Origin: Actinospineispora spinosispora DSM 44797
GTDB lineage: Bacteria; Actinomycetota; Actinomycetes; Mycobacteriales; Pseudonocardiaceae
Direction: 5' to 3'
Length of the DNA stretch: 64,000 bases
NCBI RefSeq assembly: GCF_000429025.1
Contig: NZ_KE386835.1
Location: 310,001 to 374,000, forward strand
Part shown: in pieces, positions 27,301 through 35,698 of the stretch
Position numbering within the stretch: position 1 is the first letter of the stretch
Layout of the letters: the number at the start of each line of letters is the position of its first letter
The notes under the pieces: model-generated
The model's input: only the letters and a program-made list of their open reading frames with translations
What the model was told of the DNA's origin: nothing
The model's database searches: none
Made by a program: the position numbers and the translations under genes

Positions 27301-29217
27301 CACCTCGGTGAGCACCTCCAGCCCGGAGGTCTGCTCGGCGAGCTGGTCCAGTACCGGCTTCATCTCGGCGGCGGTGCGGATGCCCTCCGACCGGGACGCG
27401 AGCGCTTCGATGTCGCGGTGGTAGTCGGTGAACGCGTCCTCGCGGGACAGGAACGCAACCGCGCGCCGTGCGGTGTCGGTCTGGCTCTCCCCGAGCCGTT
27501 CGACGAGATCGTCGACCCCGGCCAGATCCATGTACCGCAGGTCGCGCAGCGTCACGAGCCTGCCCTGCGCCGCCCGGAGGTCGGCGAGGAGCCGCACCCA
27601 GGCGTCGGCGTTGCGCGGGGCCTCGCCGGCTGCCTGGCCGATGAGCGAGGTGACCTTCGCGCGGGTCTCTTCGAGGGCCGCGGCGGCCTGGTCGGTGAGT
27701 TCCTGGACGGTCTCGAACTCGTCGAGCACCTGCTCGGCGGTCGCACGCACGTCGGACAGCGGTCCGCGCAGCTCGAGCTCGCCGAGCCAGTGGAACTGGT
27801 CGAACACCCGGGTACAGGTGCTGATGAGCCCCTCGAACACCGGGACCGAGGGTGCCATCTCCTCGACCATCGCGGCCACCGAGAGACACTCGGAGACCCC
27901 GCGCACGAGGTCGGCGTTGCCGATGCGCTCCAGCGGCCCGGTGCCCGCCGGCTGGGCGGCGATCGCGGCGTCGGACAGGTACGGCGTGCGCCAGACCTGC
28001 ATCGGGTGCACCCGGGTCGGCTCGTCGGTGTTCGCCCGGGACACCACGAGCGTGCCGTCGTCGAACAGCGAGTAGCCGAAGCAGCTCAGCGGAGTGGCGA
28101 CGGTCTTGCGGATGACGTTGTACGGCAGCAGCAGCGTGCGGCCCTCGGCGCGGGAGTAGAAGACGTACAGCACGTCCTCGCCGTTGGCCGAACGGATCGC
28201 CCGCTCGAACTCCAGGCCGTCGACCTCTCCGTCGAACACCTTGGACACACCGGTGGCCAGGTAGTACCCGCCGGGGAAGATGATGCCCTGGTCCTCGGGC
28301 AGCTGCCGGCACGCGTGGCCGATGCCGTCGAGCCGCACGACGGTCCTGGTCCGGGTGTTGAACACCAGGTACCGCCAGGCCTGCTCGTTGTACGGGCGGA
28401 TGCGCAGCAGGATCAACGTGCCGATGCGCGCGTAGTGGATGTCGCCGTCGGCGAGGCTCTGCGACGGCGCGTCCACCGGTTCGGCGTAGATGCCCTCGCC
28501 GGTCTCGGTGTTGTTCTCGATCTTGACGGTGAGGTCGCCGCCGACCGTTTCGACGAACACCTCGTCGTCGATCGAGATGTGCGGATGCCGGCCCAGCACG
28601 TGGTGTTCCCGGGTCGTCTCGGTCCACTCGAAGTCGTGCGACGGCGGGAAGACGTGGTCGCGTTCACCGAGGTTGTCGAGGTAGGACACCGCACCGTCGG
28701 TACGGACCTCCCAGCGCAGCACCCGGATGTCCTCGGTGTTCGCGCCGATCTGGAACACCGCGAGCAGCCGCCCCTCGACGGTACGCAGCTGCAGCAGCCG
28801 GGTGTCGCGGTAGTAGCGGTACAGCTCGGCGAAGTCGCGCTGGAAGGTCGGGTCGGCGAGAAAGTCGGCCTCGGCGGGTTCGAACCGGAACGCCTCCCCG
28901 TCGTGGTCGAAGCTGTACGCGGAGAACACGTCGGCCACCGACGTCTCGGCCTTGAGCCCGATGAACACGTTGTAGCCGAACAGCATGAGCCCGCCGACGG
29001 ACACGACGTCGCGCGGCACGCAGTTGTGCTCGGTGCGGATGCGCTCGGTACCGATGAGCGCCAGCTCGCTGCTGCCGAACACCTCAAGGCGCCGGGTGTT
29101 GAGTGCCTCCGCGGCCCTGGCCAGCCCGGCCGCCTGCTCACCGAGCCTGCGCCGCAGTACCTCGTAGGTGCCGGTGTCGAGTGAGCTGGTCGGTTCGGCG
29201 GGCGCGGTGGTGGTCAC
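24388..29217 (-). CDS. Giant AAA+ ATPase with coiled-coil region ('DNA repair ATPase' / DUF3686-like)
   Basis: A 1609-residue cytoplasmic protein. Residues about 1-430 are beta-rich and resemble the DUF3686 region of proteins annotated as DNA repair ATPases. Residues about 480-850 are strongly helical and coiled-coil. A second globular part precedes a C-terminal AAA+ module: Walker A 'SPPGYGKTTL' near residue 1251, Walker B 'LLYLDDIQ' near 1314 and a sensor-1 Asn in 'CMAGNPYTESGQR' near 1362. GTG 29217 overlaps the flotillin stop by 4 bases, so stoichiometric expression with flotillin is likely. The role in DNA repair is unproven; a membrane-linked remodelling ATPase fits the operon better (inference). 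Confidence 0.82.
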   Translation of the reverse strand: MTTTAPAEPTSSLDTGTYEVLRRRLGEQAAGLARAAEALNTRRLEVFGSSELALIGTERIRTEHNCVPRDVVSVGGLMLFGYNVFIGLKAETSVADVFSAYSFDHDGEAFRFEPAEADFLADPTFQRDFAELYRYYRDTRLLQLRTVEGRLLAVFQIGANTEDIRVLRWEVRTDGAVSYLDNLGERDHVFPPSHDFEWTETTREHHVLGRHPHISIDDEVFVETVGGDLTVKIENNTETGEGIYAEPVDAPSQSLADGDIHYARIGTLILLRIRPYNEQAWRYLVFNTRTRTVVRLDGIGHACRQLPEDQGIIFPGGYYLATGVSKVFDGEVDGLEFERAIRSANGEDVLYVFYSRAEGRTLLLPYNVIRKTVATPLSCFGYSLFDDGTLVVSRANTDEPTRVHPMQVWRTPYLSDAAIAAQPAGTGPLERIGNADLVRGVSECLSVAAMVEEMAPSVPVFEGLISTCTRVFDQFHWLGELELRGPLSDVRATAEQVLDEFETVQELTDQAAAALEETRAKVTSLIGQAAGEAPRNADAWVRLLADLRAAQGRLVTLRDLRYMDLAGVDDLVERLGESQTDTARRAVAFLSREDAFTDYHRDIEALASRSEGIRTAAEMKPVLDQLAEQTSGLEVLTEVVSSLDTADATVRTGILERIGEVLAAINRARAGIDAARRQFLATEGRAEFAAEFALFGQAVTGALAVADTPESCDDQLGRLMLRLENLESRFGEFDDFLTEIGAKRTDVYEAFSSRKQALLDDRARRADRLVTSAERTLAGVRRRVATLGSPDEINTYFASDPMVAKVRSVAEELRALGDVRADELDGAVLAARQEAGRSLRDRLDLFDGDTIRFGRHRFTVTQESLDLTLVPKNGEMYFSLTGTDYLDPVRDSAFAQARPFWDQLIVSETAEVYRAEYLAASILAGPEPLGSDLLAVVRTAAESRYDEGYERGVHDHDAAALLDCLVRLTASAGVLRFPASTRAAAQLHWAYRLDDGQRESWTRRCTSLARARSVFGHGVGIDEVCGELASAVGDELAGEYLFEELSSGPPGFAASAGARALLDRFHTALVGRTEYDDDLRSLGDDLAARTQLVESWLGSYLASVGTTEEQRAVLPEAIAVELCPDLPRYDLSATLTGTVEGLLGTHPRIVDRRIDVRIDEFLARTRRFRLERVPAFRTYQRQRDALLTAKRDQLKLDEFRPKVMSAFVRNRLLDEVYLPLIGDNLAKQLGAAGDERRTDQMGLLLLISPPGYGKTTLMEYVANRLGLVFVKVNGPSLGHDVTSLDPAEAPNATARHEVEKISLALEMGNNVLLYLDDIQHTSPELLQKFISLCDAQRRIEGVRAGEPHTFDLRGKRFAVCMAGNPYTESGQRFRIPDMLANRADVWNLGDVLSGREELFALSYIENALTSNPVLAPLSGGDRGDIELLVRLAAGDSSARADRLSRPFSAAELEQLLSVLRKVLTVQKVVLRNNQAYIASAAQSDAGRTEPPFLLQGSYRNMNKLAGRIVPVMNDAELDGVIDDHYRGEAQTLTSGAEANLLKLAELRGRLTPEQARRWAEVKAAFVRAQTLGGAEDDPMSRAVGAVGLLADRVSTAIDRAAEHLGPTSS

Positions 29218-31103
29218 GCCTGGTCGCCGCGCGGGCGCGGCGACGGCTTGACCGGAACGGGCGCGGCGCCGTTGTCCCGAGGGCCGAGGACTCCGGCGAG
29301 CTTGTCCAGCAGGCCGCCGGCGAGCACTTGGGTCGCCTCGGTGTTCTCCACGAAGCCCTCCACACCCTTGCCCGCGCTGATCGCGCCGACGATGCGGTCG
29401 AAGAACATGCTCTCGCCGCCGATGATGTCGATGTTCGCCTTCTCCAGCCCGGCAACCAGCACCTTGGCCTGCGACTCGGCGACCTGCCGCTGCACGTCGA
29501 TCCCGGCGAGACGGATCTCCTTCTCGGTGTCCACCCGCAGCCGGTACTCCTCGTGCTCGCGGGTCGCGGCGTCGAGCGCGGACATGGCGTTGGCCTTGTG
29601 TTCGAGGCCTTCCGCCTCGCCCTTGAGCTTCTCCCGGATCGACTCGGCGGCCACGAGCGCCTTCTCCCGCTCGACGACGGCCTCGGCGCGGCCGACCTTC
29701 TCGATCGCGGCGGCGTCCCGTTCACGGACCTGGACCTTGGCGAGCCCTTCGGCGGCGGCCTCGGCCTGGATGCCTTCGGCGAGCCGGACCTTCGCGCGGG
29801 CGTCCAGCTCGGCCGACTGCTGGCGCGACTCGGCGAGCAGCAGCGCCTCGCCGGCCCGGTGCTTGGCGGCCTGCTCGGCGGCCTCGGCGGCCTTGATGTC
29901 CTTGACCAGCGCCTCCTGCGCCTCACCCTCGGCCATGATCACGGCGGCCTCGCGGGTCCGCTCGGCCTCCTCGACTATCCGCAGGCGCTTGATGTTCTCC
30001 TCCTGCTCGGCGACCGTCTTCTCCACCGCGATGCGTTCCCGGATCACCTCGGCGATGGCCCGCTTCTCACCTTCCAACTCCTTGTCCTTGGCGATGCGCT
30101 GCAGCTCGGTCTCCCGCTCACGCGAGATGACCTCCAGCTGGCGGTCCTTCTCGATGCGTTCGCTCTCGATCGCGATGACCCGCTCGCGGTTCTTCTCCGC
30201 GACCGCGATCTCCCGGTTCTTGTTCTCCTGCTGGATGCCCAGCTGCTCATCGGTGCGCAGGTTCGCGGCACTGGCCCGCAGCCGCTCTTCGGCCTGCACC
30301 TTCGCGGTCTCCGCCTCGTGCCGGGCGCGCACCGTCTCGATCTCCCGGCGCTGCTTGATCTCCGCATCGGCCTGGCGGCGTTCCAGCTCCAGGATCGCCT
30401 CCCGGGCGTCGACGTTCTGCCGGGTGGTCTCCTTCTCCTCGTTGCGCTGGTACTCGTTGGTGCGCACGTGCTCGATCGCGGTCAGCTCGGTGATCTTGCG
30501 GATGCCCTGCGCGTCGAGGATGTTGCCGGGGTCGAGCTGCGCCATCGGGGTCTGTTCGAGGTAGTCGATCGCGGCGTCCTCGAGGCTGTAGCCGTTGAGG
30601 TCGGTGCCGATGACCCGGATGATCCGGTCCCGGAACTCGTCGCGTTTGGTGTAGAGGTCGACGAAGTCCAGCTGCTTGCCGACGGTCTTGAGCGCCTCGG
30701 AGAACTTCGCGTTGAACAGCACCTGCAGCGTCGTCTCGTCGCTGGCCCGCGCGGTGCCGATGGCCTGCGCGACCTTGATGACGTCCTCGACGGTCTTGTT
30801 GACCCGCACGAAGAAGGTGATCCGGATGTCCGCGCGGATGTTGTCCGCGCAGATCAGCCCTTCACGGCCGGCGCGGGCGATCTCGATGGTCTTCACCGAG
30901 ATGTCCATGACCTCGGCGCGGTGCAGCACCGGCAGCACCACGGCCCCGGTAAAGGTCACGTCGACCGAGCGGGCGCGCGACACGATCAGCGCCTTGCCCT
31001 GGTCGATCTTGTGGAACAAGCGGCTGACCATGAAGACCACGGCGATCGCGACGACCACGATCACGGCGATCACCACGCCGAGACCGACCGAGATGGCACC
31101 CAC
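29214..31103 (-). CDS. Flotillin-like SPFH/band-7 protein (YqiK type)
   Basis: A 629-residue membrane scaffold protein. One N-terminal transmembrane helix ('VGLGVVIAVIVVVAIAVVFM', residues about 6-26) is followed by the SPFH domain (about 30-220), then a long Glu/Ala/Arg-rich coiled coil (about 225-540) and a flotillin tail ending in a Pro/Arg-rich stretch. Flotillins form ring assemblies in ordered membrane patches. It lies between an NfeD-like gene, 12 bases upstream, and the giant ATPase, which overlaps by 4 bases. The NfeD-flotillin pair matches yqiJ-yqiK and yuaF-floT arrangements. Confidence 0.9.
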   Translation of the reverse strand: MGAISVGLGVVIAVIVVVAIAVVFMVSRLFHKIDQGKALIVSRARSVDVTFTGAVVLPVLHRAEVMDISVKTIEIARAGREGLICADNIRADIRITFFVRVNKTVEDVIKVAQAIGTARASDETTLQVLFNAKFSEALKTVGKQLDFVDLYTKRDEFRDRIIRVIGTDLNGYSLEDAAIDYLEQTPMAQLDPGNILDAQGIRKITELTAIEHVRTNEYQRNEEKETTRQNVDAREAILELERRQADAEIKQRREIETVRARHEAETAKVQAEERLRASAANLRTDEQLGIQQENKNREIAVAEKNRERVIAIESERIEKDRQLEVISRERETELQRIAKDKELEGEKRAIAEVIRERIAVEKTVAEQEENIKRLRIVEEAERTREAAVIMAEGEAQEALVKDIKAAEAAEQAAKHRAGEALLLAESRQQSAELDARAKVRLAEGIQAEAAAEGLAKVQVRERDAAAIEKVGRAEAVVEREKALVAAESIREKLKGEAEGLEHKANAMSALDAATREHEEYRLRVDTEKEIRLAGIDVQRQVAESQAKVLVAGLEKANIDIIGGESMFFDRIVGAISAGKGVEGFVENTEATQVLAGGLLDKLAGVLGPRDNGAAPVPVKPSPRPRGDQA

Positions 31104-31115
31104 GAAACTGTCCCC

Positions 31116-31664
31116 TCACTTGATGTCGAGCGGCGTGACCCAGAAGAACTCGCCGTCGCTGTCGTAGTCGAAAATGACCGCGGTGCTGCCGTTGGTCAGC
31201 TCGTCGCGGCCGGGCTGGCGCACCTGGACGACAGCGGACGAGCCGTCCGCCGCGGTGACCTCGGCCTGGCCGAAGGTCTGGGAGACGGTGCCGGTGCGGA
31301 TCACGCAGGTGCGCCCGACGAAGTCGGTGCGGGTCGACCGCCGGCCACCGCTCAGCAGCTTCCGGAGCGGGATGGCCGCGAGCCCGGTGGCCCCCACGCC
31401 GATCAGGACGGCGCTGCCCAGCACCGCCCACCGGATGAGTCCGGCGCCGGTCAGCACCGTGCCGACCAGCGCGGCGAACCAGGTGACGACGATCAGGACC
31501 GTCGCGACCACCGGGAGCGGCAGGCCGAAGGAGTCGAGCTGTGCGCCGTCGTCCACGTCGAGGACGCCGAAAGCGGCGACCAGCCAGTACGCGACGACGA
31601 CGACCAGCAGAAAGCTGAACAGGACCGTGGGGAAGGACAGCGCGGCGTCGACGAACTCCCCCAC
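31116..31664 (-). CDS. NfeD/YqiJ-like membrane protein with OB-fold tail
   Basis: About 182 residues from GTG 31664, chosen because GGGAGGGG sits 5 bases upstream. Three hydrophobic helices ('VLFSFLLVVVVAYWLVAAFG', 'VVATVLIVVTWFAALVG' and 'WAVLGSAVLIGVGATGLA') precede a soluble beta domain ('DFVGRTCVIRTGTV' to 'FFWVTPLDIK') like the NfeD OB fold. It is the first gene of the flotillin operon, and such proteins partner flotillins in the membrane. Confidence 0.78.
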   Translation of the reverse strand: MGEFVDAALSFPTVLFSFLLVVVVAYWLVAAFGVLDVDDGAQLDSFGLPLPVVATVLIVVTWFAALVGTVLTGAGLIRWAVLGSAVLIGVGATGLAAIPLRKLLSGGRRSTRTDFVGRTCVIRTGTVSQTFGQAEVTAADGSSAVVQVRQPGRDELTNGSTAVIFDYDSDGEFFWVTPLDIK

Positions 31665-31776
31665 TGCGCCCCTCCCCCACCCCGGACGCGGACTCCCGCC
31701 GCGCGCTGATCTTACTATCGCGGAACGGGACAACTTCGCTACATGAAATACCCCCGACCTCCACCATTCGCCTCCG

Positions 31777-31864
31777 GCGCGAGTCGCCAGATTCCACCGC
31801 GCGAGTCGGGCTTTTCGTCAGCGCGAGTCGGGAGATTTGTCAGCGCGAGTCGCGGGGTTTGGGG
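31777..31864. repeat. Four decamers GCGCGAGTCG at exact 22-base spacing
   Basis: The decamer occurs unchanged at 31777, 31799, 31821 and 31843. The 12-base spacers are only partly similar (two contain a TTT run followed by GTCA). The array lies 113-200 bases upstream of the NfeD start codon. A 22-base period is two helical turns, so a protein bound to each decamer would sit on one face of the DNA. An operator array is the simplest reading; a tandem repeat without function is the alternative. Confidence 0.85.
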
Positions 31865-31992
31865 CGCGGGGCGTCCCCGCTGGCCAGCGAGTGTCTTGGC
31901 GTGGTCGGGATCGCGGGGATCGGAGGAGTCTGCGGGCCCTTTCGGCCACGGCCACGGCTGCGCCGCGCCCCTGCTCGCGCGCGGGCCGTTTT

Positions 31993-32058
31993 CATGATCA
32001 CCACCGTGTGAGGGCTGTTTTTGGCCCGAAAATTCGCCGTGAGGCGGTGGTGATCATG
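31993..32058. repeat. Interrupted 14-base inverted repeat
   Basis: CATGATCACCACCG (31993-32006) and CGGTGGTGATCATG (32045-32058) are exact complements, 38 bases apart. The interior holds a small GGGC/GCCC stem with a T-rich loop (32012-32027). It lies 64 bases past the P450 stop and may end its transcript. Confidence 0.6.
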
Positions 32059-32121
32059 GGAGGCGCCACAGCAGTCACAGCCGTCGCGCTTTGCAGAGGG
32101 TGGTGTGGGTCTGCGAGGTTG

Positions 32122-33354
32122 TCAGGCTCGGCGGATGTGCAGGCGCTTCACGCCTCTGATCAGGGTGCTGTCCCGCCAGATCAGGTCCTCGGGATTCCCG
32201 GCCAGTTCGAAGGGGGGCACCTGGTCCAGCAGGGCGCGGAAGGCTATCTGGCCCTCCAGGCGGGCAAGGGCGGCGCCCAGGCAATGGTGGATGCCGTGGC
32301 CGAAGGCCAGGTTGGTGCCACCTCTGCGCAGGTCCAGCTCGTCGGGCCGCTCGAAATGGTCCGGGTCGCGGTTGGCGCTGGCCAGCGAGACCAGCACCAG
32401 CTCGCCCTGGGGGATGTCGGTGCCGGCGATCGTCACCGGTTCTGCCGTGAAACGCATCGTGGCCAGGTTCAGCGGGCCGTCGAACCGCAAGAATTCCTCT
32501 ACCGCGCCGGGCAGGAGGGACGGGTCGGCGCGCAGCTGGACGAGCTGGTCGGGGTTGCGCAGCAGGGCCAGCATGCCGTTGCTGATCAGGTTGACCGTCG
32601 TCTCGTGCCCGGCGACCAGCAGCAGGAAGGCCATCGCCACGGCCTCGTTGTCGGACAGGTGATCGGTGTCCTCGCTCGCCGCGACCGCCGCCGAGAGCAT
32701 GTCCTCGCCCGGTCGCGCGCGCTTGTCCGCCACCAGCCGGGTGAGGAACTCGGCCATCGCCATGAGGCTGGGCGCGCGCTCCTCGATCGGCGCGGAGGAC
32801 AACGCGTGGTTCGACCACCCCCGGAACTCGTCCCGGTGTTCGCCCGGCACCCCGAGGATTTCGCTGATGACCGTCATCGGCAGTGGAAACGCGAACTCGT
32901 CGAGCAGGTCGACCTCCTCGCCCGCCGCGAGACGCGCTGCCAACGCCTCCGCGAGCTCGGCCGCGATCGCCTCGATCCGGGGTCGCATCAGGGCGATCGA
33001 CCTGCCGGTGAAGCCCCGGTTGACCAGCGCCCGCAGCCGGGTGTGCTGCGGCGGGTCCGAGTTGAGCATGTGGGCCGTGAGCTCCGGTCCGAACGGCATC
33101 CGTTTGTCCGGTGGCACGACCCGGTCGAACACCGCGCCGAGGCCGGCGCTGTCCTTCGCCAGCCGGGGGTCGACGAGCGCGGCCCGTACGTCGTCGTAGC
33201 GGGTGATCAGCCACACCGGCAGTCCCTGCTCCGACCTCGCGCGGGCGACCGGGCGTTCGCGCCGCAGCAGCTCGTACACCGCGTGCGGGTCGGCCATGAA
33301 CGTCTTGTCGAGCCTGATCACCTGGTCGGCGTCGTGCACCGCGCTTCCGGTCAT
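32122..33354 (-). CDS. Cytochrome P450 (bacterial class I, CYP105/107-like)
   Basis: A 410-residue soluble P450. The I-helix oxygen-binding motif is 'AGHETT', the K-helix ExxR is 'EEFLRF', and the haem-binding loop 'FGHGIHHCLGAALAR' carries the proximal Cys. 'HTRLRALVNRGFT' is the typical C-helix segment. ATG 33354 follows GAAGGAGG. No ferredoxin gene is adjacent, so electrons must come from elsewhere. It lies downstream of a drug-exporter operon on the same strand; a detoxification or biosynthetic role is open. Confidence 0.93.
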   Translation of the reverse strand: MTGSAVHDADQVIRLDKTFMADPHAVYELLRRERPVARARSEQGLPVWLITRYDDVRAALVDPRLAKDSAGLGAVFDRVVPPDKRMPFGPELTAHMLNSDPPQHTRLRALVNRGFTGRSIALMRPRIEAIAAELAEALAARLAAGEEVDLLDEFAFPLPMTVISEILGVPGEHRDEFRGWSNHALSSAPIEERAPSLMAMAEFLTRLVADKRARPGEDMLSAAVAASEDTDHLSDNEAVAMAFLLLVAGHETTVNLISNGMLALLRNPDQLVQLRADPSLLPGAVEEFLRFDGPLNLATMRFTAEPVTIAGTDIPQGELVLVSLASANRDPDHFERPDELDLRRGGTNLAFGHGIHHCLGAALARLEGQIAFRALLDQVPPFELAGNPEDLIWRDSTLIRGVKRLHIRRA

Positions 33355-33418
33355 GTGCTGGCCTCCTTCGCCCGAACCCACCGTACGGCCGTCACGGCGC
33401 GGCGCCGCAGCGGAATTC

Positions 33419-35197
33419 TCAGCTCTCCGAGTACGCGTGCTCCCCCGCCTTCACCAGCCGCTGGTAGTAGCCGTCCCGCTCGACCAGCTCGTCGTGCGTG
33501 CCACGTTCGACGATCCGGCCCCGGTCCAGCACCACGATCTGGCCGGCGCCCCGCACGGTGGACAGCCGGTGCGCGATGACGATCGTGGTCCGCGCACTGG
33601 CCCGTTGCGCGAGGGTCGAGCGGATGGCCGCCTCCGTGCGGGTGTCGAGAGCGCTGGTCGCCTCGTCCAACACGACGATCGGCGGGTCCCGCAGCAGCAG
33701 CCGGGCCAGCGACAGACGCTGACGTTCGCCGCCGGAGAAGCGGTGGCCCCGGTCGCCGACGACCGTGTCGTAGCGGTCCGGGAGCTCGTCGATCAGGTCG
33801 TGGATCCTGGCCGCGCGACAGGCCGCGACCAGCTCCTCGTCGGTCGCGTCGGGCCGGGCGAACAGCAGGTTCTCCCGGATCGAGGAGTGGAACAGGTAGG
33901 TGTCCTGGGCGACCAGCCCGATGGCGTCGACGACCGATGCGGGCACGACCAGCGCCAGATCCTGACCGTCGACGAGCACCCTGCCGCGATCCGGGCGGTG
34001 CAACCCCAGCAGGACCTGGGCGAGCGTGCTCTTACCGGCACCGGACGCGCCGACGATCGCGGTCAACGCGCCGGGCTCGGCGCGCAGCCGCACGTCGTCC
34101 AGCGCCGGCCGCTCGGCACCCTCGTAGGTCACGGTGACCCCGTCGACCTCGACCGCACCGTCGCCGACCACCAGCCGCGACGCGCCCGCCCGCACCGGAA
34201 CCGGCGCCGGCATGTCCAGGACGCCGAAGATGCGCTCGAACAGCGCGAGCGAACCGGACAGCCCCTGGCCCGCGTTCTGCATGGCGGTGACCGGGCGGAT
34301 GACCCTGGTGAGCGTCGTGGCGAAGGCGACGATCGTGCCGAGGCTCAGGGTGGCGCCCGCGGCGACCTGCACACCCGCGACCAGGTAGACCGCCGCCGGC
34401 AGGGTGATCAGCGCGGCGCCGCGCACCGCCGTCCGCCACCGACCGGCCAGCGCGGCCCGCAGCTGCACCGCGGCCAGCCTGCGGGACTCATGACTGAAGC
34501 GATCGCGCTGGTCGCCGTCCCGCCCGAGTGTGCGGGCCAGCAGTACCGCGGAGGCCGACAGGGACTGCTCGATCAGCCCGCCGAGCGTGGAGTAACCGCG
34601 CTGGCGCTGTCGGGTCAGCTCCCGCCGCTCCTTGCCGACCCGGCCGGTCACCACGGTCAGGAGCACGGCGGCGAGCACCGCGATCAGCCCCAGCCGCCAG
34701 TCCAGGACCAGCAGCGCGGTGCCGATCGCCAGCAGCATCATGCCGTTCTGGATCGCCGAGCTGGCGGTCACGGTGAGGACGACGACCAGGCCGTCCACGT
34801 CGGTGACCAGGTGGGTCTGCAGCTCGGCGGTGCGGGAATGGGTGAAGAACGTGAGCGGCATGCGCTGCAGGTGCTCGAACATCGAGGTGCGCAGCCCGTG
34901 CACCACCCGGTGGCCGGTGGAATGTGCCAGCTGCGTGGCCAGCACCCCGGTGACACCGCCCAGCGCGGCGGCGCCGGCGATCGTGCCGGCCAGCTCGATC
35001 AGCAGCCGGAGGTTGCGGTGCGGCAGCGCGTCGTCGAGCATCGCCCTGATCAGGAACGGTGCCGCGGCGGCTGCCAGCGCCTGGACGCTCACGCTCGCGG
35101 CCAGCGCGAGGATCCGCCAGCGGTGCGGGGCCAACAGCCCGGCGATCCTGCGCAGTATCCGCAGGTCGGTGCGCCATTTCCCGGCCGGGGCGCTCAC
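33419..35197 (-). CDS. ABC exporter, fused membrane and ATPase domains
   Basis: A 592-residue half-transporter of the MsbA/LmrA type. Six transmembrane helices (about residues 20-300) precede the nucleotide-binding domain with Walker A 'GASGAGKST', Q-loop 'VAQDTYLFH', signature 'FSGGERQRL', Walker B 'IVVLDEATSAL' and switch His in 'VIAHRLSTV'. It should work as a homodimer and export drugs or lipids. GTG 35197 overlaps the MarR stop by 4 bases, so the exporter is coupled to its likely regulator. Confidence 0.92.
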   Translation of the reverse strand: MSAPAGKWRTDLRILRRIAGLLAPHRWRILALAASVSVQALAAAAAPFLIRAMLDDALPHRNLRLLIELAGTIAGAAALGGVTGVLATQLAHSTGHRVVHGLRTSMFEHLQRMPLTFFTHSRTAELQTHLVTDVDGLVVVLTVTASSAIQNGMMLLAIGTALLVLDWRLGLIAVLAAVLLTVVTGRVGKERRELTRQRQRGYSTLGGLIEQSLSASAVLLARTLGRDGDQRDRFSHESRRLAAVQLRAALAGRWRTAVRGAALITLPAAVYLVAGVQVAAGATLSLGTIVAFATTLTRVIRPVTAMQNAGQGLSGSLALFERIFGVLDMPAPVPVRAGASRLVVGDGAVEVDGVTVTYEGAERPALDDVRLRAEPGALTAIVGASGAGKSTLAQVLLGLHRPDRGRVLVDGQDLALVVPASVVDAIGLVAQDTYLFHSSIRENLLFARPDATDEELVAACRAARIHDLIDELPDRYDTVVGDRGHRFSGGERQRLSLARLLLRDPPIVVLDEATSALDTRTEAAIRSTLAQRASARTTIVIAHRLSTVRGAGQIVVLDRGRIVERGTHDELVERDGYYQRLVKAGEHAYSES

Positions 35198-35628
35198 CCG
35201 CGTCCCTCGTCGAAGTCGGCCAGCCGACGCATGAGACCGGCCGCGACGGTCAGGACCTGACGCTCCGCGGGGGTGAGCAGCTCGGTCATCGCCGCGTCGA
35301 GCCACACATCCTTGGGCGCCGCCTCCTTCGCCAGCTGGGCACGACCGGTCGCGGTAATGGTCAGCATATGCTGACGTTTATCGTTCTCTGCCTGCTGCCG
35401 CTCGACCATCCCGTCGCGGACCAGGCCATCGATCGACCTGGTCAGCGCCTGCGGGGTACTGCGCCCGTGCCTGGCGAGCTCGCCCGATGTTCGCGGGCCA
35501 TAATCCAGCAGCTGAGCCAACACCGCGAGCTTGGTACTGGACAACCCGTCGACCGGGCGCTCGGCACGCAACCGCCGACTCAACTGCTGAGTGGCGCGCC
35601 GCACCTCGACCACCGGATCAATTTCCAT
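35194..35628 (-). CDS. MarR-family regulator of the adjacent ABC exporter
   Basis: A 144-residue winged-helix protein from ATG 35628; a GTG two codons upstream is an alternative. The DNA-binding part is 'LLDYGPRTSGELARHGRSTPQALTRSIDGLV' region with the wing 'ERQQAENDKRQHML'. MarR proteins are dimeric repressors released by phenolic or drug-like ligands. Being first in a two-gene operon with an exporter strongly suggests self-regulated efflux. A palindrome of the stop-codon family lies 20 bases upstream of its start. Confidence 0.9.
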   Translation of the reverse strand: MEIDPVVEVRRATQQLSRRLRAERPVDGLSSTKLAVLAQLLDYGPRTSGELARHGRSTPQALTRSIDGLVRDGMVERQQAENDKRQHMLTITATGRAQLAKEAAPKDVWLDAAMTELLTPAERQVLTVAAGLMRRLADFDEGRG

Positions 35629-35647
35629 ACGCACCAGCGTACGTTAT

Positions 35648-35693
35648 CTCGTGAGTGTTGAGTGTGGCTATAGCCAGACTCGACACTCACGAG
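35648..35693. terminator. Short GTGAGTG/CACTCAC palindrome, copy S4
   Basis: A 46-base hairpin with CTCGTGAGTGTTGAGTGTGG-type arms, two mismatches and centre GGCTATAGCC. It begins 5 bases past the SDR stop and sits just upstream of the MarR start, so it could end the SDR transcript before the MarR promoter region. Confidence 0.75.
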
Positions 35694-35698
35694 GTTGG

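Larger units (their letters stand above)
31665..32121. other. Long non-coding upstream region of the NfeD-flotillin-ATPase operon
   Basis: These 457 bases lie between the P450 stop and the NfeD start, both genes on the minus strand. No gene is convincing; a small plus-strand frame at 31743-31997 reads only through the repeats. It holds the 22-base-period array (31777-31864) and a 14-base inverted repeat (31993-32058). Confidence 0.65.

Noticed and set aside
24388..31664. Classic phage-defence or toxin-antitoxin island
   Set aside because: The flotillin/ATPase operon has no nuclease, toxin, integrase or atypical base composition that I can see; a defence role remains only a hypothesis.
31777..31864. 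CRISPR array
   Set aside because: The repeat is only 10 bases with 12-base spacers, just four units, and no cas genes; a phased operator or tandem repeat fits better.
31743..31997. Small plus-strand gene upstream of the flotillin operon
   Set aside because: Its codons fall within the 22-base repeats and it lacks a ribosome site or any recognisable motif.
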